NCBI GenBank assembly: GCA_947311745.1
Contig: CAMZLT010000055.1
Location: forward strand, 1 to 11,535
Reading direction: 5' to 3'
DNA: 11,535 nucleotides
Source: an uncultured Flavobacteriaceae bacterium
GTDB lineage: Bacteria; Bacteroidota; Bacteroidia; Flavobacteriales; Flavobacteriaceae
The notes under the pieces are model-generated. The model searched no databases, was not told the DNA's origin, and was given only the letters and a program-made list of their open reading frames with translations. This document shows, piece after piece, positions 1 through 7,198 of this stretch (position 1 is its first letter; every line of letters starts with the position of its first letter). A program made the position numbers and the translations under genes.

Positions 1-1199
1 ATATTGACAGAAACTGCTTCGTATGGATTATTTTCCATAAGCGGGACGTGTTTGTATGCTGCAGCATGAAAGACAATATCTATTTTATTGTTTTTAAATA
101 CGTTTTCCATTCGGTTTTTATTTCTAATATCCGAAATAATTACCTTGAAATTATGTATTTCGTTTTGTTTTAGATCTTGTTGTAAATCGTATAATGGCGA
201 TTCTGCTTGATCTAATAGGTATAAATTTTTATATTTATAATTGGTGATTTGTTTGGCTATTTCGCTTCCTATAGAACCAGCAGCACCAGTTATTAAGATG
301 TTTTTATCTAAAAATTCCTTATTTAAAACAGGATTATTTACTTGTATTGGTTTTCGGTTTAATAAGTCCTCAATTTTAATTTCTTTAATCTGTTTGATGT
401 TTAAATTACCATGTAGCCATTGCGAAACTGGTGGAACAATTTTTACTTGAACAGGTAGTTGCATTAATTCATCCGTTATGCTCAAAAGTTTAGATGCTTC
501 AATATTTTGAATAGAGATTATAATTTCTTTTATTTTGTGTTTTTCAATAAAATTATCGGATAGAACAGTAGATGAAAAACATTTTTTACCATAAAATTGT
601 TTGTCAATTTTTGATGAGTTATCATCTATAAATCCAATTATATTATATCGATTATTTTTATCGTTTTTAATAGTAGAGTAGGTTATAAGTCCAGAATCAC
701 CGGCACCGTAAATTAAAATATTTATTTTGGGGTTATACCCAAGTATTAACCTTTCGTAAATGCGTTTAAACAAAAATCTGCTTACTATTAGTACAACAAT
801 ATTTAGTATATAATGTATAAATAATATTGAAATAGAATGCGGAATGTATGGTTTTACTCTTTTAAAATCATTGGTATTTCTTGAAATATATACAAAAATA
901 ACAGTGAAAAACACCATTATAGTAACGGCTTTTAAAATGTTGTATGCATCATCAATACTAGTATGTCTAACGATACCTTTATAAGATCCAATAATTAAAA
1001 AACTAATTAATGAAAAAAGTGCAATAAAAGGTAGTTGGTAAAATAAAAAAAAGCTAAATAGGTAAATTTTAAAATTGTAGTATAATACATTTGCTAAGAT
1101 AAAAGTTTGTAGCACAATAAAGACATCAATGGCAAGTACAACCCATTGTGAAGTGTATAATTTAGAATTTCGTATTTTTTCAATTAATTTTTTTAGCAT
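1..1199 (-). CDS. Membrane-bound nucleotide-sugar 4,6-dehydratase (PglF/CapD/WbpM type), 3' end outside window
   Basis: I translated this gene from the reverse complement: the ATG is at 1199-1197 and the frame stays open to the window edge (399 full codons). It starts with about four hydrophobic segments (residues about 18-42, 47-71, 90-105, 122-142), with the family-typical GSYKGIVRHTS stretch at 71-81. A first Rossmann-like domain follows (ILIYGAGDSG, 161-170), then an SDR domain opening with ITGAAGSIGSEIA at 303-315, the NAD-binding glycine motif. HAAAYKHVPLMENNPYEAV (378-396) is the hallmark of the UDP-GlcNAc 4,6-dehydratase/CapD group. The catalytic residues lie beyond the edge. Known members are anchored in the inner membrane and convert UDP-GlcNAc to a 4-keto-6-deoxy sugar for surface glycans or protein glycosylation. 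Its upstream neighbour, an aminotransferase of the kind that uses such a product, supports this role. The exact substrate cannot be read from the sequence. Confidence 0.9.
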   Translation of the reverse strand, partial: MLKKLIEKIRNSKLYTSQWVVLAIDVFIVLQTFILANVLYYNFKIYLFSFFLFYQLPFIALFSLISFLIIGSYKGIVRHTSIDDAYNILKAVTIMVFFTVIFVYISRNTNDFKRVKPYIPHSISILFIHYILNIVVLIVSRFLFKRIYERLILGYNPKINILIYGAGDSGLITYSTIKNDKNNRYNIIGFIDDNSSKIDKQFYGKKCFSSTVLSDNFIEKHKIKEIIISIQNIEASKLLSITDELMQLPVQVKIVPPVSQWLHGNLNIKQIKEIKIEDLLNRKPIQVNNPVLNKEFLDKNILITGAAGSIGSEIAKQITNYKYKNLYLLDQAESPLYDLQQDLKQNEIHNFKVIISDIRNKNRMENVFKNNKIDIVFHAAAYKHVPLMENNPYEAVSVN

Positions 1200-1410
1200 T
1201 TTTTAATACATCTTTTGTTTTTAAAAGAATTTTTGATGAAGGTATTATACCAAAAATTATTCTAAAAATTAATAGTTTAGATAGTATGTTGTTTTTTGTA
1301 GTTTTTTAATTACCCTCTTATTTTGCAAAAGAAAGACAATGATTTGATTTATTGAATTTTAAGTGCTAAATATTATTTTATGTTAAAAATAGCACCACTC
1401 TGTTGCATGA

Positions 1411-1418
1411 CAAAGATA
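1411..1418 (-). promoter_or_regulatory. Candidate -7 promoter element TATCTTTG for the dehydratase gene
   Basis: Minus-strand TATCTTTG fits the Bacteroidota consensus TAnnTTTG exactly. It lies just past the stop codon of the aminotransferase, so the dehydratase gene could be transcribed alone, with a leader of about 200 nt. No clear -33 TTG was found. The 239-nt gap (1200-1438) also holds an inverted repeat (1363-1368 with 1390-1395) and a short palindrome (1241-1251); I see no gene in it. Confidence 0.45.
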
Positions 1419-1438
1419 AAAATAAAAATGTTATTTAG

Positions 1439-2554
1439 TTAATTCGTTTGAATTACTTTTTTAATACAATTTGTTATTCGTTGTAAATCCTTGTTATTTA
1501 GGTTAGAACCACTAGGTAAACAAAGTCCGTTTTTAAATAATTTTTCGGCATTTGAGTTTAAAAAAGAATTATATTTTTTAAATATTGGTTGTAGATGCAT
1601 GGGTTTCCAAAGAGGTCTAGATTCTATATTTTCTTTTTCTAAAGACAAGCGTATTTTTTCTCGTGTTTTAAAAGAATCGGTTAGCATAATACTTAACCAT
1701 CTATTTGAAAATACATTTTTAGGTTCTTTTATAAAATTAAATTCTGATAGTTTTTCTGTGTAAAATTTATGATTTTTTCGCCTTGCGGCAATTCTATCTT
1801 TTATAACTTCTATTTGACCACGACCAATTCCTGCTAAAATATTTGACATTCGGTAATTATAACCAATTTGCGAATGTTGGTAGTGTGGAGCTTTGTCTCT
1901 TGCTTGAGTTGCTAAGAATGTCGCTTTTTTTGTATGTTCTTTTTTGTTAGAGACTAGTGCTCCTCCACCAGAAGTGGTAATTATTTTATTTCCGTTAAAT
2001 GAGTAGATGCCAATTTCGCCAAAAGTACCTACAAATTTATCGTTGTAGGTTGATCCTAGTGTATCTGCTGCATCTTCAATTATTGGTATGCTGTATTTTT
2101 TTGAAATACTTATAATTTCGTTTAGTTTTGCAGGCATTCCATATATATGAACAAGTACTATTACTTTTGGTTTTTTACCTTTTTTAATTTCAGATTGAAT
2201 GGCTTTTTCTAATAGAACAGGGCACATATTTAAGGTATCCATTTCAGAATCTATAAATATAGGAGTTGCTTGTTGGTAAATGATAGGATTAATGGTTGCA
2301 GCAAAAGTGAAAGTAGGGCAGAGTACAGTGTCGTTTTTTTTTACTTCTAATATTTGTAAGGCAAGGTGAATTGCCGCAGTTCCAGAACTTAAAACAGCAC
2401 AATGCTTTGCTTTGGTGAAATTACAAATATCTTGTTCAAATCCATCTACATTTGCTCCTAGCGGAGCAATCCAATTAGAATCAAAGGCTTGTTTGATGTA
2501 CTTTTGTTCCTCACCTGTTAAATGTGGAGGAGAAAGATAGATTTTCGGTTTCAT
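1439..2554 (-). CDS. DegT/DnrJ/EryC1 sugar-nucleotide aminotransferase (PglE-like)
   Basis: A 371-residue protein of normal family length (about 370-390) and fold-type I PLP architecture. Visible landmarks are SSGTAAIHLAL at 56-66 (phosphate-binding loop), EDAAD at 160-164 with Asp161 expected to pair with the PLP pyridine nitrogen, SFNGNKIITTSGGGAL at 185-200 with Lys190 as the Schiff-base lysine, and GYNYRMSNILAGIGRGQIE at 231-249. The NGNKIITTSGGG form is typical of PglE/PseC-like enzymes that transaminate UDP-4-keto-6-deoxy-GlcNAc. Next to a PglF-like dehydratase this suggests that the pair makes UDP-4-amino-4,6-dideoxy-GlcNAc, a bacillosamine precursor for glycans; the acetyltransferase that would complete the pathway is not in the window. 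The ATG at 2554 has only A/T-rich sequence upstream, as is normal for this phylum. A perosamine-type aminotransferase acting on GDP sugars is a less likely alternative. Confidence 0.88.
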   Translation of the reverse strand: MKPKIYLSPPHLTGEEQKYIKQAFDSNWIAPLGANVDGFEQDICNFTKAKHCAVLSSGTAAIHLALQILEVKKNDTVLCPTFTFAATINPIIYQQATPIFIDSEMDTLNMCPVLLEKAIQSEIKKGKKPKVIVLVHIYGMPAKLNEIISISKKYSIPIIEDAADTLGSTYNDKFVGTFGEIGIYSFNGNKIITTSGGGALVSNKKEHTKKATFLATQARDKAPHYQHSQIGYNYRMSNILAGIGRGQIEVIKDRIAARRKNHKFYTEKLSEFNFIKEPKNVFSNRWLSIMLTDSFKTREKIRLSLEKENIESRPLWKPMHLQPIFKKYNSFLNSNAEKLFKNGLCLPSGSNLNNKDLQRITNCIKKVIQTN

Positions 2555-2595
2555 ATGTTTATATGTATTGTGTTTTAATGGTTAGTGAGAAAGCA

Positions 2596-2603
2596 CAAAT
2601 ATA
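2596..2603 (-). promoter_or_regulatory. Candidate -7 promoter element TATATTTG for the aminotransferase gene
   Basis: Minus-strand TATATTTG matches TAnnTTTG and lies about 42 nt before the aminotransferase ATG, giving a leader of roughly 35 nt. No -33 TTG at normal spacing was found, so the call rests on one motif and its position. Confidence 0.45.
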
Positions 2604-2649
2604 CATTTTCTTGGGTGTTAAAATTTTGGTTAAGTAATATTAATCATAA

Positions 2650-2657
2650 CAAATATA
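2650..2657 (-). promoter_or_regulatory. Second copy of TATATTTG upstream of the aminotransferase gene
   Basis: An identical TATATTTG lies 54 nt further upstream on the same strand as the element at 2596-2603. It could be a second start site, or a chance match in A/T-rich DNA. Confidence 0.25.
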
Positions 2658-2681
2658 GGGTTTCATAGTTAAATTTAAGCT

Positions 2682-2740
2682 GTGTCGTTTGAAATGGTGA
2701 TATGAAAATCAAAAAAATCGATGTTATTTTCAATTGACAC
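2682..2740. repeat. Imperfect inverted repeat between ABC-F and aminotransferase genes
   Basis: The left arm GTGTCGTTTGAAA (2682-2694) and the right arm TTTCAATTGACAC (2728-2740) are complementary at 11 of 13 positions around a 33-nt centre. Outside the arms the sequence TAAATTTAAG occurs on both sides, at 2670-2679 and 2758-2767. There is no T tract next to a GC-rich stem, so it does not look like a standard terminator. A small relic element or a regulatory fold are possible. The rest of the 239-nt gap (2555-2793) holds only the two -7 matches. Confidence 0.4.
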
Positions 2741-2793
2741 TACAACAAAATAGATTCTAAATTTAAGTAGTATAAAGCACAATAATGATTAAA

Positions 2794-3063
2794 TTATTCC
2801 AATTCTTCTACAAGTTTTTCCCAATTGGTTTCTAGCTGTTTTAATTCGTGTTTTTTTGCTTTGTAGGTATCGAAAAATCCTTGTTGTGCAGCAACTTTCT
2901 CGTAATTTTCGGCAACTTCAAGATCTAATTTTGTAAGTTCTTTTTCTAGTTTTGCTATTTTATTTTCAATGTTATTAATTTTTTTTTGAATTTGTTTTTT
3001 TGCTTTTGCTTGTTCTTTTCTTTCAAAGTCCGAAATATTTTCTTTTTTACTTTCTTTCTTTTT
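2794..3063 (-). pseudogene. Out-of-frame C-terminal coiled-coil domain of the ABC-F gene
   Basis: In the frame whose codons end at 2794 the minus strand is open for 89 residues and stops at TAA 2796-2794. The peptide is rich in Lys, Glu and Gln (NIENKIAKLEKELTKLDLEV in its middle) and ends FFDTYKAKKHELKQLETNWE followed by KLVEELE. This is the usual arm-like coiled coil that closes YheS/Uup-type ABC-F proteins. It has no start codon of its own and lies directly behind the second ATPase domain, one frame off. Skipping a single base joins the two into a 636-residue protein, essentially the length of E. coli YheS (637). The lack of internal stops suggests that the domain is still under selection or was broken very recently. 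Confidence 0.85.
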
Positions 3064-4705
3064 TTAGATTTAATTTTTTTTCGGCTTCACGCATATTTTC
3101 TAGATTATGCGTTTCTAAGTAATAATTAATATCGCCTAGGTATTCTTTAATTTTATGATCTTTAAATTCGTAAACTTTATCGGTTAATCCTTGTAAAAAA
3201 TTTCTATCGTGTGATACGACGATTAAAGTTCCTTTAAAATCTAATAATGCTTTTTTTAATACATTTTTCGATGCAATATCAAGATGATTTGTAGGTTCAT
3301 CCATTATTAATACATTAAATGGTTGTAAGAGCATTTTACAAATTGCCAATCGGTTTCGTTCACCACCAGAAAGTACTTTTACTTTTTTATCCACAGCATC
3401 ACCGCCAAACAAAAAAGCACCAAGCATATCTCTAACTTTTATACGATTACTATCGGTTGCAGCATCTAGCATAGTATCTAAAACGGTTTTTTCGCCATCT
3501 AAGTATTCGGCTTGATTTTGGGCAAAGTAACCAATCTCTACGTTGTGTCCTGCTTTGCAGAGTCCTTGATGTTCAATTTCGCCAACCATTATTTTGGCTA
3601 GAGTTGTTTTACCTTGTCCGTTTTGACCTACAAAAGCAAGTTTACCACCGCGTTCTATTAGTAAATTAACATCTTTTAAGACCGTTTTTTCACCATACGA
3701 TTTGCTTAATTTTTCTACCTCAAAAATTATTTTACCAGGTTCTTTAGAAATAGGAAAGCGTACATTCATCACAGCAGTATCCTCAACATCAACTTCTATA
3801 CGTTCTATTTTATTTAGTTTTTTAATTAGCGATTGAGCCATAGAGGCTTTGTTTGCTTTTGCTCTAAATTTATTTATTAGCTGTTCGGTTCGTTGTATTT
3901 CTTTTTCTTGGTTTTTTTGTGATTGTAGTTGTTTTTCTCGTATTTCATTTCTAAGTAATAAATAACCAGAATAGGATTTTTTAAAATCGTAAATTTGACC
4001 TAAAGATATTTCAATAGTTCGGTTAGTAACGTTATCTAAAAACATTTTATCGTGCGAAACCGTTACAATTGCACCTGAAAAGCCTTTTAAAAAATTTTCA
4101 AACCAAATTATAGATTCAATATCTAAGTGGTTGGTAGGTTCATCTAATAGTAAAATATCATTTTTTTGAAGTAAGAGTTTTGCTAATTCTATTCGCATAC
4201 GCCAACCACCAGAAAATGTTTCGGTTAGGCTGTTAAAATCGGCATTGCTAAAACCTAAACCTTTTAGTATTTTTTCAGTTTCTCCTTGGTAATTGTATCC
4301 TCCTAATAATTCGTATTTGTGGCTATAATCATCTAATTGATGCATTAAATCTAGATAATATTCACTTTCATAATCAGTTCTTTCGGCAAGTTCGGTATTT
4401 ATTTGCTCTAATTTTTTTTCAGTTTCTACGATTTCTTTAAAAGCTTGGTAGGATTCCTCTAAAACAGTTCGTCCTCCTTCAAATTCAATATCTTGTTTTA
4501 AAAAGCCTATTTTTAATTCTTTTTCGTAGGCAATTGTGCCAGAATTGTATTCTTGTTCGTTAGCAATTATTTTTAGTAGAGTAGATTTACCAGCACCATT
4601 TTTACCAACTAAACCAACACGATTTCCAGCAACAAGTTTAAAACTGATACCAGAAAATAAATCCTCTCCAGAAAAGGAAACCGTTATATTATGAGCATTA
4701 AGCAT
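3047..4705 (-). CDS. ABC-F family ATPase, YheS type, ending early at a frameshift
   Basis: A soluble twin-ATPase protein of 552 residues with no membrane segments. The first domain has Walker A GKNGAGKS (34-41), signature FSGGW (164-168), Walker B ILLLDEPTNHLD (184-195) and the SHD switch (217-219). A charged linker of about residues 240-320 includes INKFRAKANKASMAQS, close to E. coli YheS. The second domain has GQNGQGKT (360-367), LSGGER (445-450), VLIMDEPTNHLD (465-476) and SHD (498-500). ABC-F proteins bind the ribosome near the E site and help stalled translation; some give ribosomal antibiotic protection, but nothing here points to resistance. Both ATP sites look intact. The frame ends in a Lys/Arg-rich tail just before the C-terminal coiled coil, which lies in another frame at 2794-3063. 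It is transcribed divergently from the DUF983 gene. Confidence 0.93.
   Translation of the reverse strand: MLNAHNITVSFSGEDLFSGISFKLVAGNRVGLVGKNGAGKSTLLKIIANEQEYNSGTIAYEKELKIGFLKQDIEFEGGRTVLEESYQAFKEIVETEKKLEQINTELAERTDYESEYYLDLMHQLDDYSHKYELLGGYNYQGETEKILKGLGFSNADFNSLTETFSGGWRMRIELAKLLLQKNDILLLDEPTNHLDIESIIWFENFLKGFSGAIVTVSHDKMFLDNVTNRTIEISLGQIYDFKKSYSGYLLLRNEIREKQLQSQKNQEKEIQRTEQLINKFRAKANKASMAQSLIKKLNKIERIEVDVEDTAVMNVRFPISKEPGKIIFEVEKLSKSYGEKTVLKDVNLLIERGGKLAFVGQNGQGKTTLAKIMVGEIEHQGLCKAGHNVEIGYFAQNQAEYLDGEKTVLDTMLDAATDSNRIKVRDMLGAFLFGGDAVDKKVKVLSGGERNRLAICKMLLQPFNVLIMDEPTNHLDIASKNVLKKALLDFKGTLIVVSHDRNFLQGLTDKVYEFKDHKIKEYLGDINYYLETHNLENMREAEKKLNLKKERK
3050..3065 (-). repeat. A7 tract plus three AAAG units at the ABC-F frame break
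   Basis: Read on the minus strand, 3065-3059 is a run of seven A, and AAAG occurs three times in tandem at 3061-3050, sharing three A with the run. The stop codon TAA of the 552-residue frame follows directly at 3049-3047. Loss of one A, or loss of one four-base unit, restores the frame into the coiled coil. Such tracts are prone to polymerase slippage and to read errors. Confidence 0.75.
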
Positions 4706-4736
4706 CTTTTGTTACGTTATTTATAATAAATTAATA

Positions 4737-4744
4737 TATTTTTG
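4737..4744 (+). promoter_or_regulatory. Candidate -7 promoter element TATTTTTG for the DUF983 gene
   Basis: Plus-strand TATTTTTG fits TAnnTTTG and lies 49 nt before the DUF983 ATG at 4794. A TTTTG at 4707-4711 is the nearest -33-like sequence, but its spacing is a little long. The element sits inside the leader expected for the divergent ABC-F transcript, so the two transcription units face away from each other with overlapping control regions. Confidence 0.4.
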
Positions 4745-4775
4745 TGTTTAAAAAGCGAAACTAACTAAAATTATT

Positions 4776-4783
4776 CAAATATA
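4776..4783 (-). promoter_or_regulatory. Candidate -7 promoter element TATATTTG for the ABC-F gene
   Basis: Minus-strand TATATTTG matches TAnnTTTG and lies 71 nt before the ABC-F ATG, giving a leader of about 60 nt. It lies only 10 nt before the DUF983 start codon on the opposite strand, so the ABC-F start site falls inside the expected DUF983 leader. Confidence 0.45.
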
Positions 4784-4793
4784 ACTTTAAATT

Positions 4794-5186
4794 ATGTTTA
4801 AAAAAGGGAATATGCTATATAGCATTTTTAAAAATAAATGTCCAAGATGTCACGAAGGTGATTTTTATATAGATGGTAATCCATACCACTTTAAAAAATT
4901 ATTTGATATGCATAAAACTTGTTCAAAATGTGATTTGCGTTATGAAATGGAGCCATCATTTTTTCATGGAGCAATGTATGTATCGTATGGTTTAACCGTA
5001 GCTACTTTTGTAACTATTTTTGTAATTTGTTATTTATTGGGTATTAGTTTAGTGCCAAGTGCTATTGCTATATTGGTTGCGATTGTTTTATTAATGCCAG
5101 TTACGTTTAAATTATCTAGAATTATTTATATGAATTTCTTTTATTCGTATGATGAAAAGTATAAAAATTCTACTAAAAACGATTAA
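4794..5186 (+). CDS. DUF983 family small membrane protein
   Basis: A 130-residue protein and the only plus-strand gene in the window. An N-terminal cytosolic-looking part carries two CxxC pairs, Cys16/Cys19 (CPRC) and Cys43/Cys46 (CSKC), arranged like a small zinc ribbon. The conserved-looking stretch EPSFFHGAMYVSY (53-65) leads into two hydrophobic helices at about 62-83 and 87-106, and the tail is charged. This layout fits DUF983 (also called cysteine-rich CWC-like), common in Flavobacteriaceae and of unknown function. Met7 is an alternative start, but the MFKKG beginning resembles family members that start MLKKG, so I keep 4794. The last 14 nt overlap the end of the convergent oxidoreductase gene. 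Confidence 0.85.
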   Translation: MFKKGNMLYSIFKNKCPRCHEGDFYIDGNPYHFKKLFDMHKTCSKCDLRYEMEPSFFHGAMYVSYGLTVATFVTIFVICYLLGISLVPSAIAILVAIVLLMPVTFKLSRIIYMNFFYSYDEKYKNSTKND

Positions 5187-6222
5187 TATTTATTTCACTA
5201 TCAATAGGTTGATTATTTTCTAGATGTTGAAATAAAATTGATGCTAGAGTAGGGGCAAGCATTACGCCACGAGTGCCTAAACCATTTAGGATGGCAATAT
5301 TTTCATGTGTTTTATGTACACCAATTAGTGGTCTGCGATCTTTTACTGTCGGACGAATTCCTGCCATGTGATTGGTAATTTTATAGGAACAAGTGATAGT
5401 TTTGTTTAGTTTTTCTATTAATTCTTGCTTACCTTCTTTTGTTGGTTGGTTGGTTTTGTCTTTCCAATTAAAGGTTGCACCTATTTTGTAATAATCATTT
5501 CCTAAAGGCATTATAAAAATAGCTGATTTTAGTAAAAAATCTATTTTTAAATCAGGAGCATATATTTCTATAAGTTCTCCTTTTGCTTCTTTTAGTGGTA
5601 AATTTTTAAAAAACGGATTGTTAATCATACCATATCCTTCGGCAAAAACTATTTTTTTTGCGTTTATATTTTCATAAGAAATAGAACTAGCTGTAATTTG
5701 TAATTTATTATAATTAAAAGTTTCGTATTTTAATTTTTCTTTTTTTAGTAGGAGTGAAGTGTAGTTTTCTATTAATTTTTTAGTGTAAATTTTTCCTGTA
5801 TTTTTTACTTTTCCGTAACCAAAAGGAGCAATTATATGTTTGTTGTGATTTGTTATAATTGTCGCATCTAAATATTTTGATAAAATAGGATTATCACAAG
5901 CAATAAACCAATTGTTTTGTTCTTCAATGGATTTGAAATTTCGATAAATATTTACGTATTCGATAAGATTACAATTTAGCTTTTTTTCTAGTGTTTTGTA
6001 AAATGGTAAAGCTATTTCTATTTGTTTTATACCATTCCAAACAGGTGTAAAACGTTTTAATATTACAGGATTAAACATTCCTCCTGCAACTTTTGATGAA
6101 TTTTGCGAATGGTTTTCAAAAACAACATACGATTTGTTATTCTTTTCTAATTGTTCTATAAAGGCAATACCTGCTAAACCTAATCCTACTACTATATAAT
6201 CAACTGTCATAATTTTATGCAT
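5173..6222 (-). CDS. FAD-dependent oxidoreductase, DAO family
   Basis: A 349-residue protein, or 345 if it starts at the second Met. The N-terminal Rossmann motif VVGLGLAG (11-18) and an acidic residue at the end of the second strand (VFE, Glu36) indicate FAD binding. GGMFNPV (47-53), AGIRPTVKDRRPLIG (287-301) and NGLGTRGVMLAPTLA (313-327) are typical of the D-amino-acid oxidase/ThiO-like fold (PF01266). Substrate and product cannot be inferred; no signal peptide is seen, so it is probably cytosolic. The first ATG (6222-6220) directly abuts the T tract of the terminator hairpin. The second ATG (6210-6208) has A/T-rich upstream sequence and begins MTVDYIVVGLG, which looks the better start. I found no separate promoter, so it may depend on read-through from the gld operon. 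Confidence 0.87.
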   Translation of the reverse strand: MHKIMTVDYIVVGLGLAGIAFIEQLEKNNKSYVVFENHSQNSSKVAGGMFNPVILKRFTPVWNGIKQIEIALPFYKTLEKKLNCNLIEYVNIYRNFKSIEEQNNWFIACDNPILSKYLDATIITNHNKHIIAPFGYGKVKNTGKIYTKKLIENYTSLLLKKEKLKYETFNYNKLQITASSISYENINAKKIVFAEGYGMINNPFFKNLPLKEAKGELIEIYAPDLKIDFLLKSAIFIMPLGNDYYKIGATFNWKDKTNQPTKEGKQELIEKLNKTITCSYKITNHMAGIRPTVKDRRPLIGVHKTHENIAILNGLGTRGVMLAPTLASILFQHLENNQPIDSEININRF

Positions 6223-6223
6223 A

Positions 6224-6257
6224 AAAAAAACGCTTATGTAAAAATAAGCGTTTTTTT
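6224..6257 (-). terminator. Intrinsic terminator after gldN (symmetrical hairpin)
   Basis: The arms 6224-6237 and 6244-6257 form a perfect 14-bp stem: a core CGCTTAT/ATAAGCG flanked by seven A-T pairs, around a 6-nt loop. Transcription leaving gldN on the minus strand passes the stem and then a run of eight T (complement of 6223-6230). It begins about 20 nt past the gldN stop. The opposite strand also has a T tract, so it could work in both directions. Confidence 0.88.
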
Positions 6258-6277
6258 AATTTTGTGTTATGAATTTT

Positions 6278-7183
6278 TTAGTAATTCCACATATCAATTT
6301 CGTAATCTCTAATTTGTTCTTTAATCTTCATAGATTCTAAAACTTGGAATAGAGCATTGTTTTTAATATATGATTTTACATCTCTGTTTCCATATACATT
6401 CTCTTCTCTATATATAATTGCATTAAATCTACGAGAAGTTAAAAGTAAATCATAAGATAGAGGAAAAGCTGCATTTTTAGGATTAAAAACTTTCATATTG
6501 TGCATTAATTCTCTAGTGCTAGGATACCATATCCAAAATAAATCTACTAATTCTGAAATATCCGTTCCACCATCATTATCATCAATAAAGTTAACGTCTG
6601 GCGATACAGGAGCAAGACCTAAAAGTCTGTATTTTAATTCACCTTGTCTTTTGTCAAAGTAAAATAACCCTTTTAAACGAAATGCTTCAATATCTGCAGA
6701 ATATAAGTTTCGGATATTAATATCTTCCTCTAATAATGGTTCACCAAAGTTTAATTTTTCAATACCAGCATCTGTTGTATCAATCTTAACCAATGAAGCC
6801 AATATTTCTTTTTTGGTTAAACGCTGTGTAAAATACGAATCGTCATATACATCTGCAATTTCACCACTTTTAATACCTCTTAATAAAGTATCAAATAATG
6901 AACGTCTGTTTGCATCTATATTACTGGTATCTGCAGGATAGTAAAAAGGTAGATTTATTTTTTCATTTAAATCCATATATTCCCATACCATTTTTGACCA
7001 TAGTATATCTCGATCATCTACATATCCATATGGAAGTGGTTTGTCGTTGTCGGCAACCAATTGCTTATCTGTTTTAACACCAACTTCCTCTGGCATAGTC
7101 GCATTCAATAAATTTGCTTGTGCATTAACTAATGTAGTTAGCAACAAGAATGATAGAATAAAAATCCCATTTTTAAAACTCAT
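6278..7183 (-). CDS. gldN: GldN, T9SS/gliding motility periplasmic protein
   Basis: A 301-residue protein with a clear signal peptide: a hydrophobic run ending LVNA, predicted cleavage after Ala21. The mature part includes PLPYGYVDDRDILWSKMVWE, INLPFYYP, LGLAPV and LFWIWYPSTRELMHN, all recognisable GldN/PorN signatures. GldN (PorN in Porphyromonas) works in the periplasm and forms, with the outer-membrane lipoprotein GldK, the ring-like part of the T9SS translocon to which the GldLM motor connects. It lies 15 nt after gldM, last in the gldKLMN series, with a terminator directly downstream. No gldO duplicate of gldN follows, unlike in F. johnsoniae. Confidence 0.96.
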   Translation of the reverse strand: MSFKNGIFILSFLLLTTLVNAQANLLNATMPEEVGVKTDKQLVADNDKPLPYGYVDDRDILWSKMVWEYMDLNEKINLPFYYPADTSNIDANRRSLFDTLLRGIKSGEIADVYDDSYFTQRLTKKEILASLVKIDTTDAGIEKLNFGEPLLEEDINIRNLYSADIEAFRLKGLFYFDKRQGELKYRLLGLAPVSPDVNFIDDNDGGTDISELVDLFWIWYPSTRELMHNMKVFNPKNAAFPLSYDLLLTSRRFNAIIYREENVYGNRDVKSYIKNNALFQVLESMKIKEQIRDYEIDMWNY

Positions 7184-7198
7184 AACGTATAATATTTA

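Noticed and set aside
241..450. Plus-strand open frame of 69 codons near the left edge
   Set aside because: Antisense to the dehydratase gene over its NAD-binding region; no promoter or motif.
3047..3070. Programmed -1 ribosomal frameshift at the A tract of the ABC-F gene
   Set aside because: A -1 shift enters a frame that does not encode the coiled coil; +1 (or loss of one A) is needed, so a dnaX-like signal does not explain the layout.
3047..4705. ABC-F gene as an antibiotic resistance determinant
   Set aside because: Linker and domain features resemble the housekeeping YheS type, and there is no resistance or mobile context.
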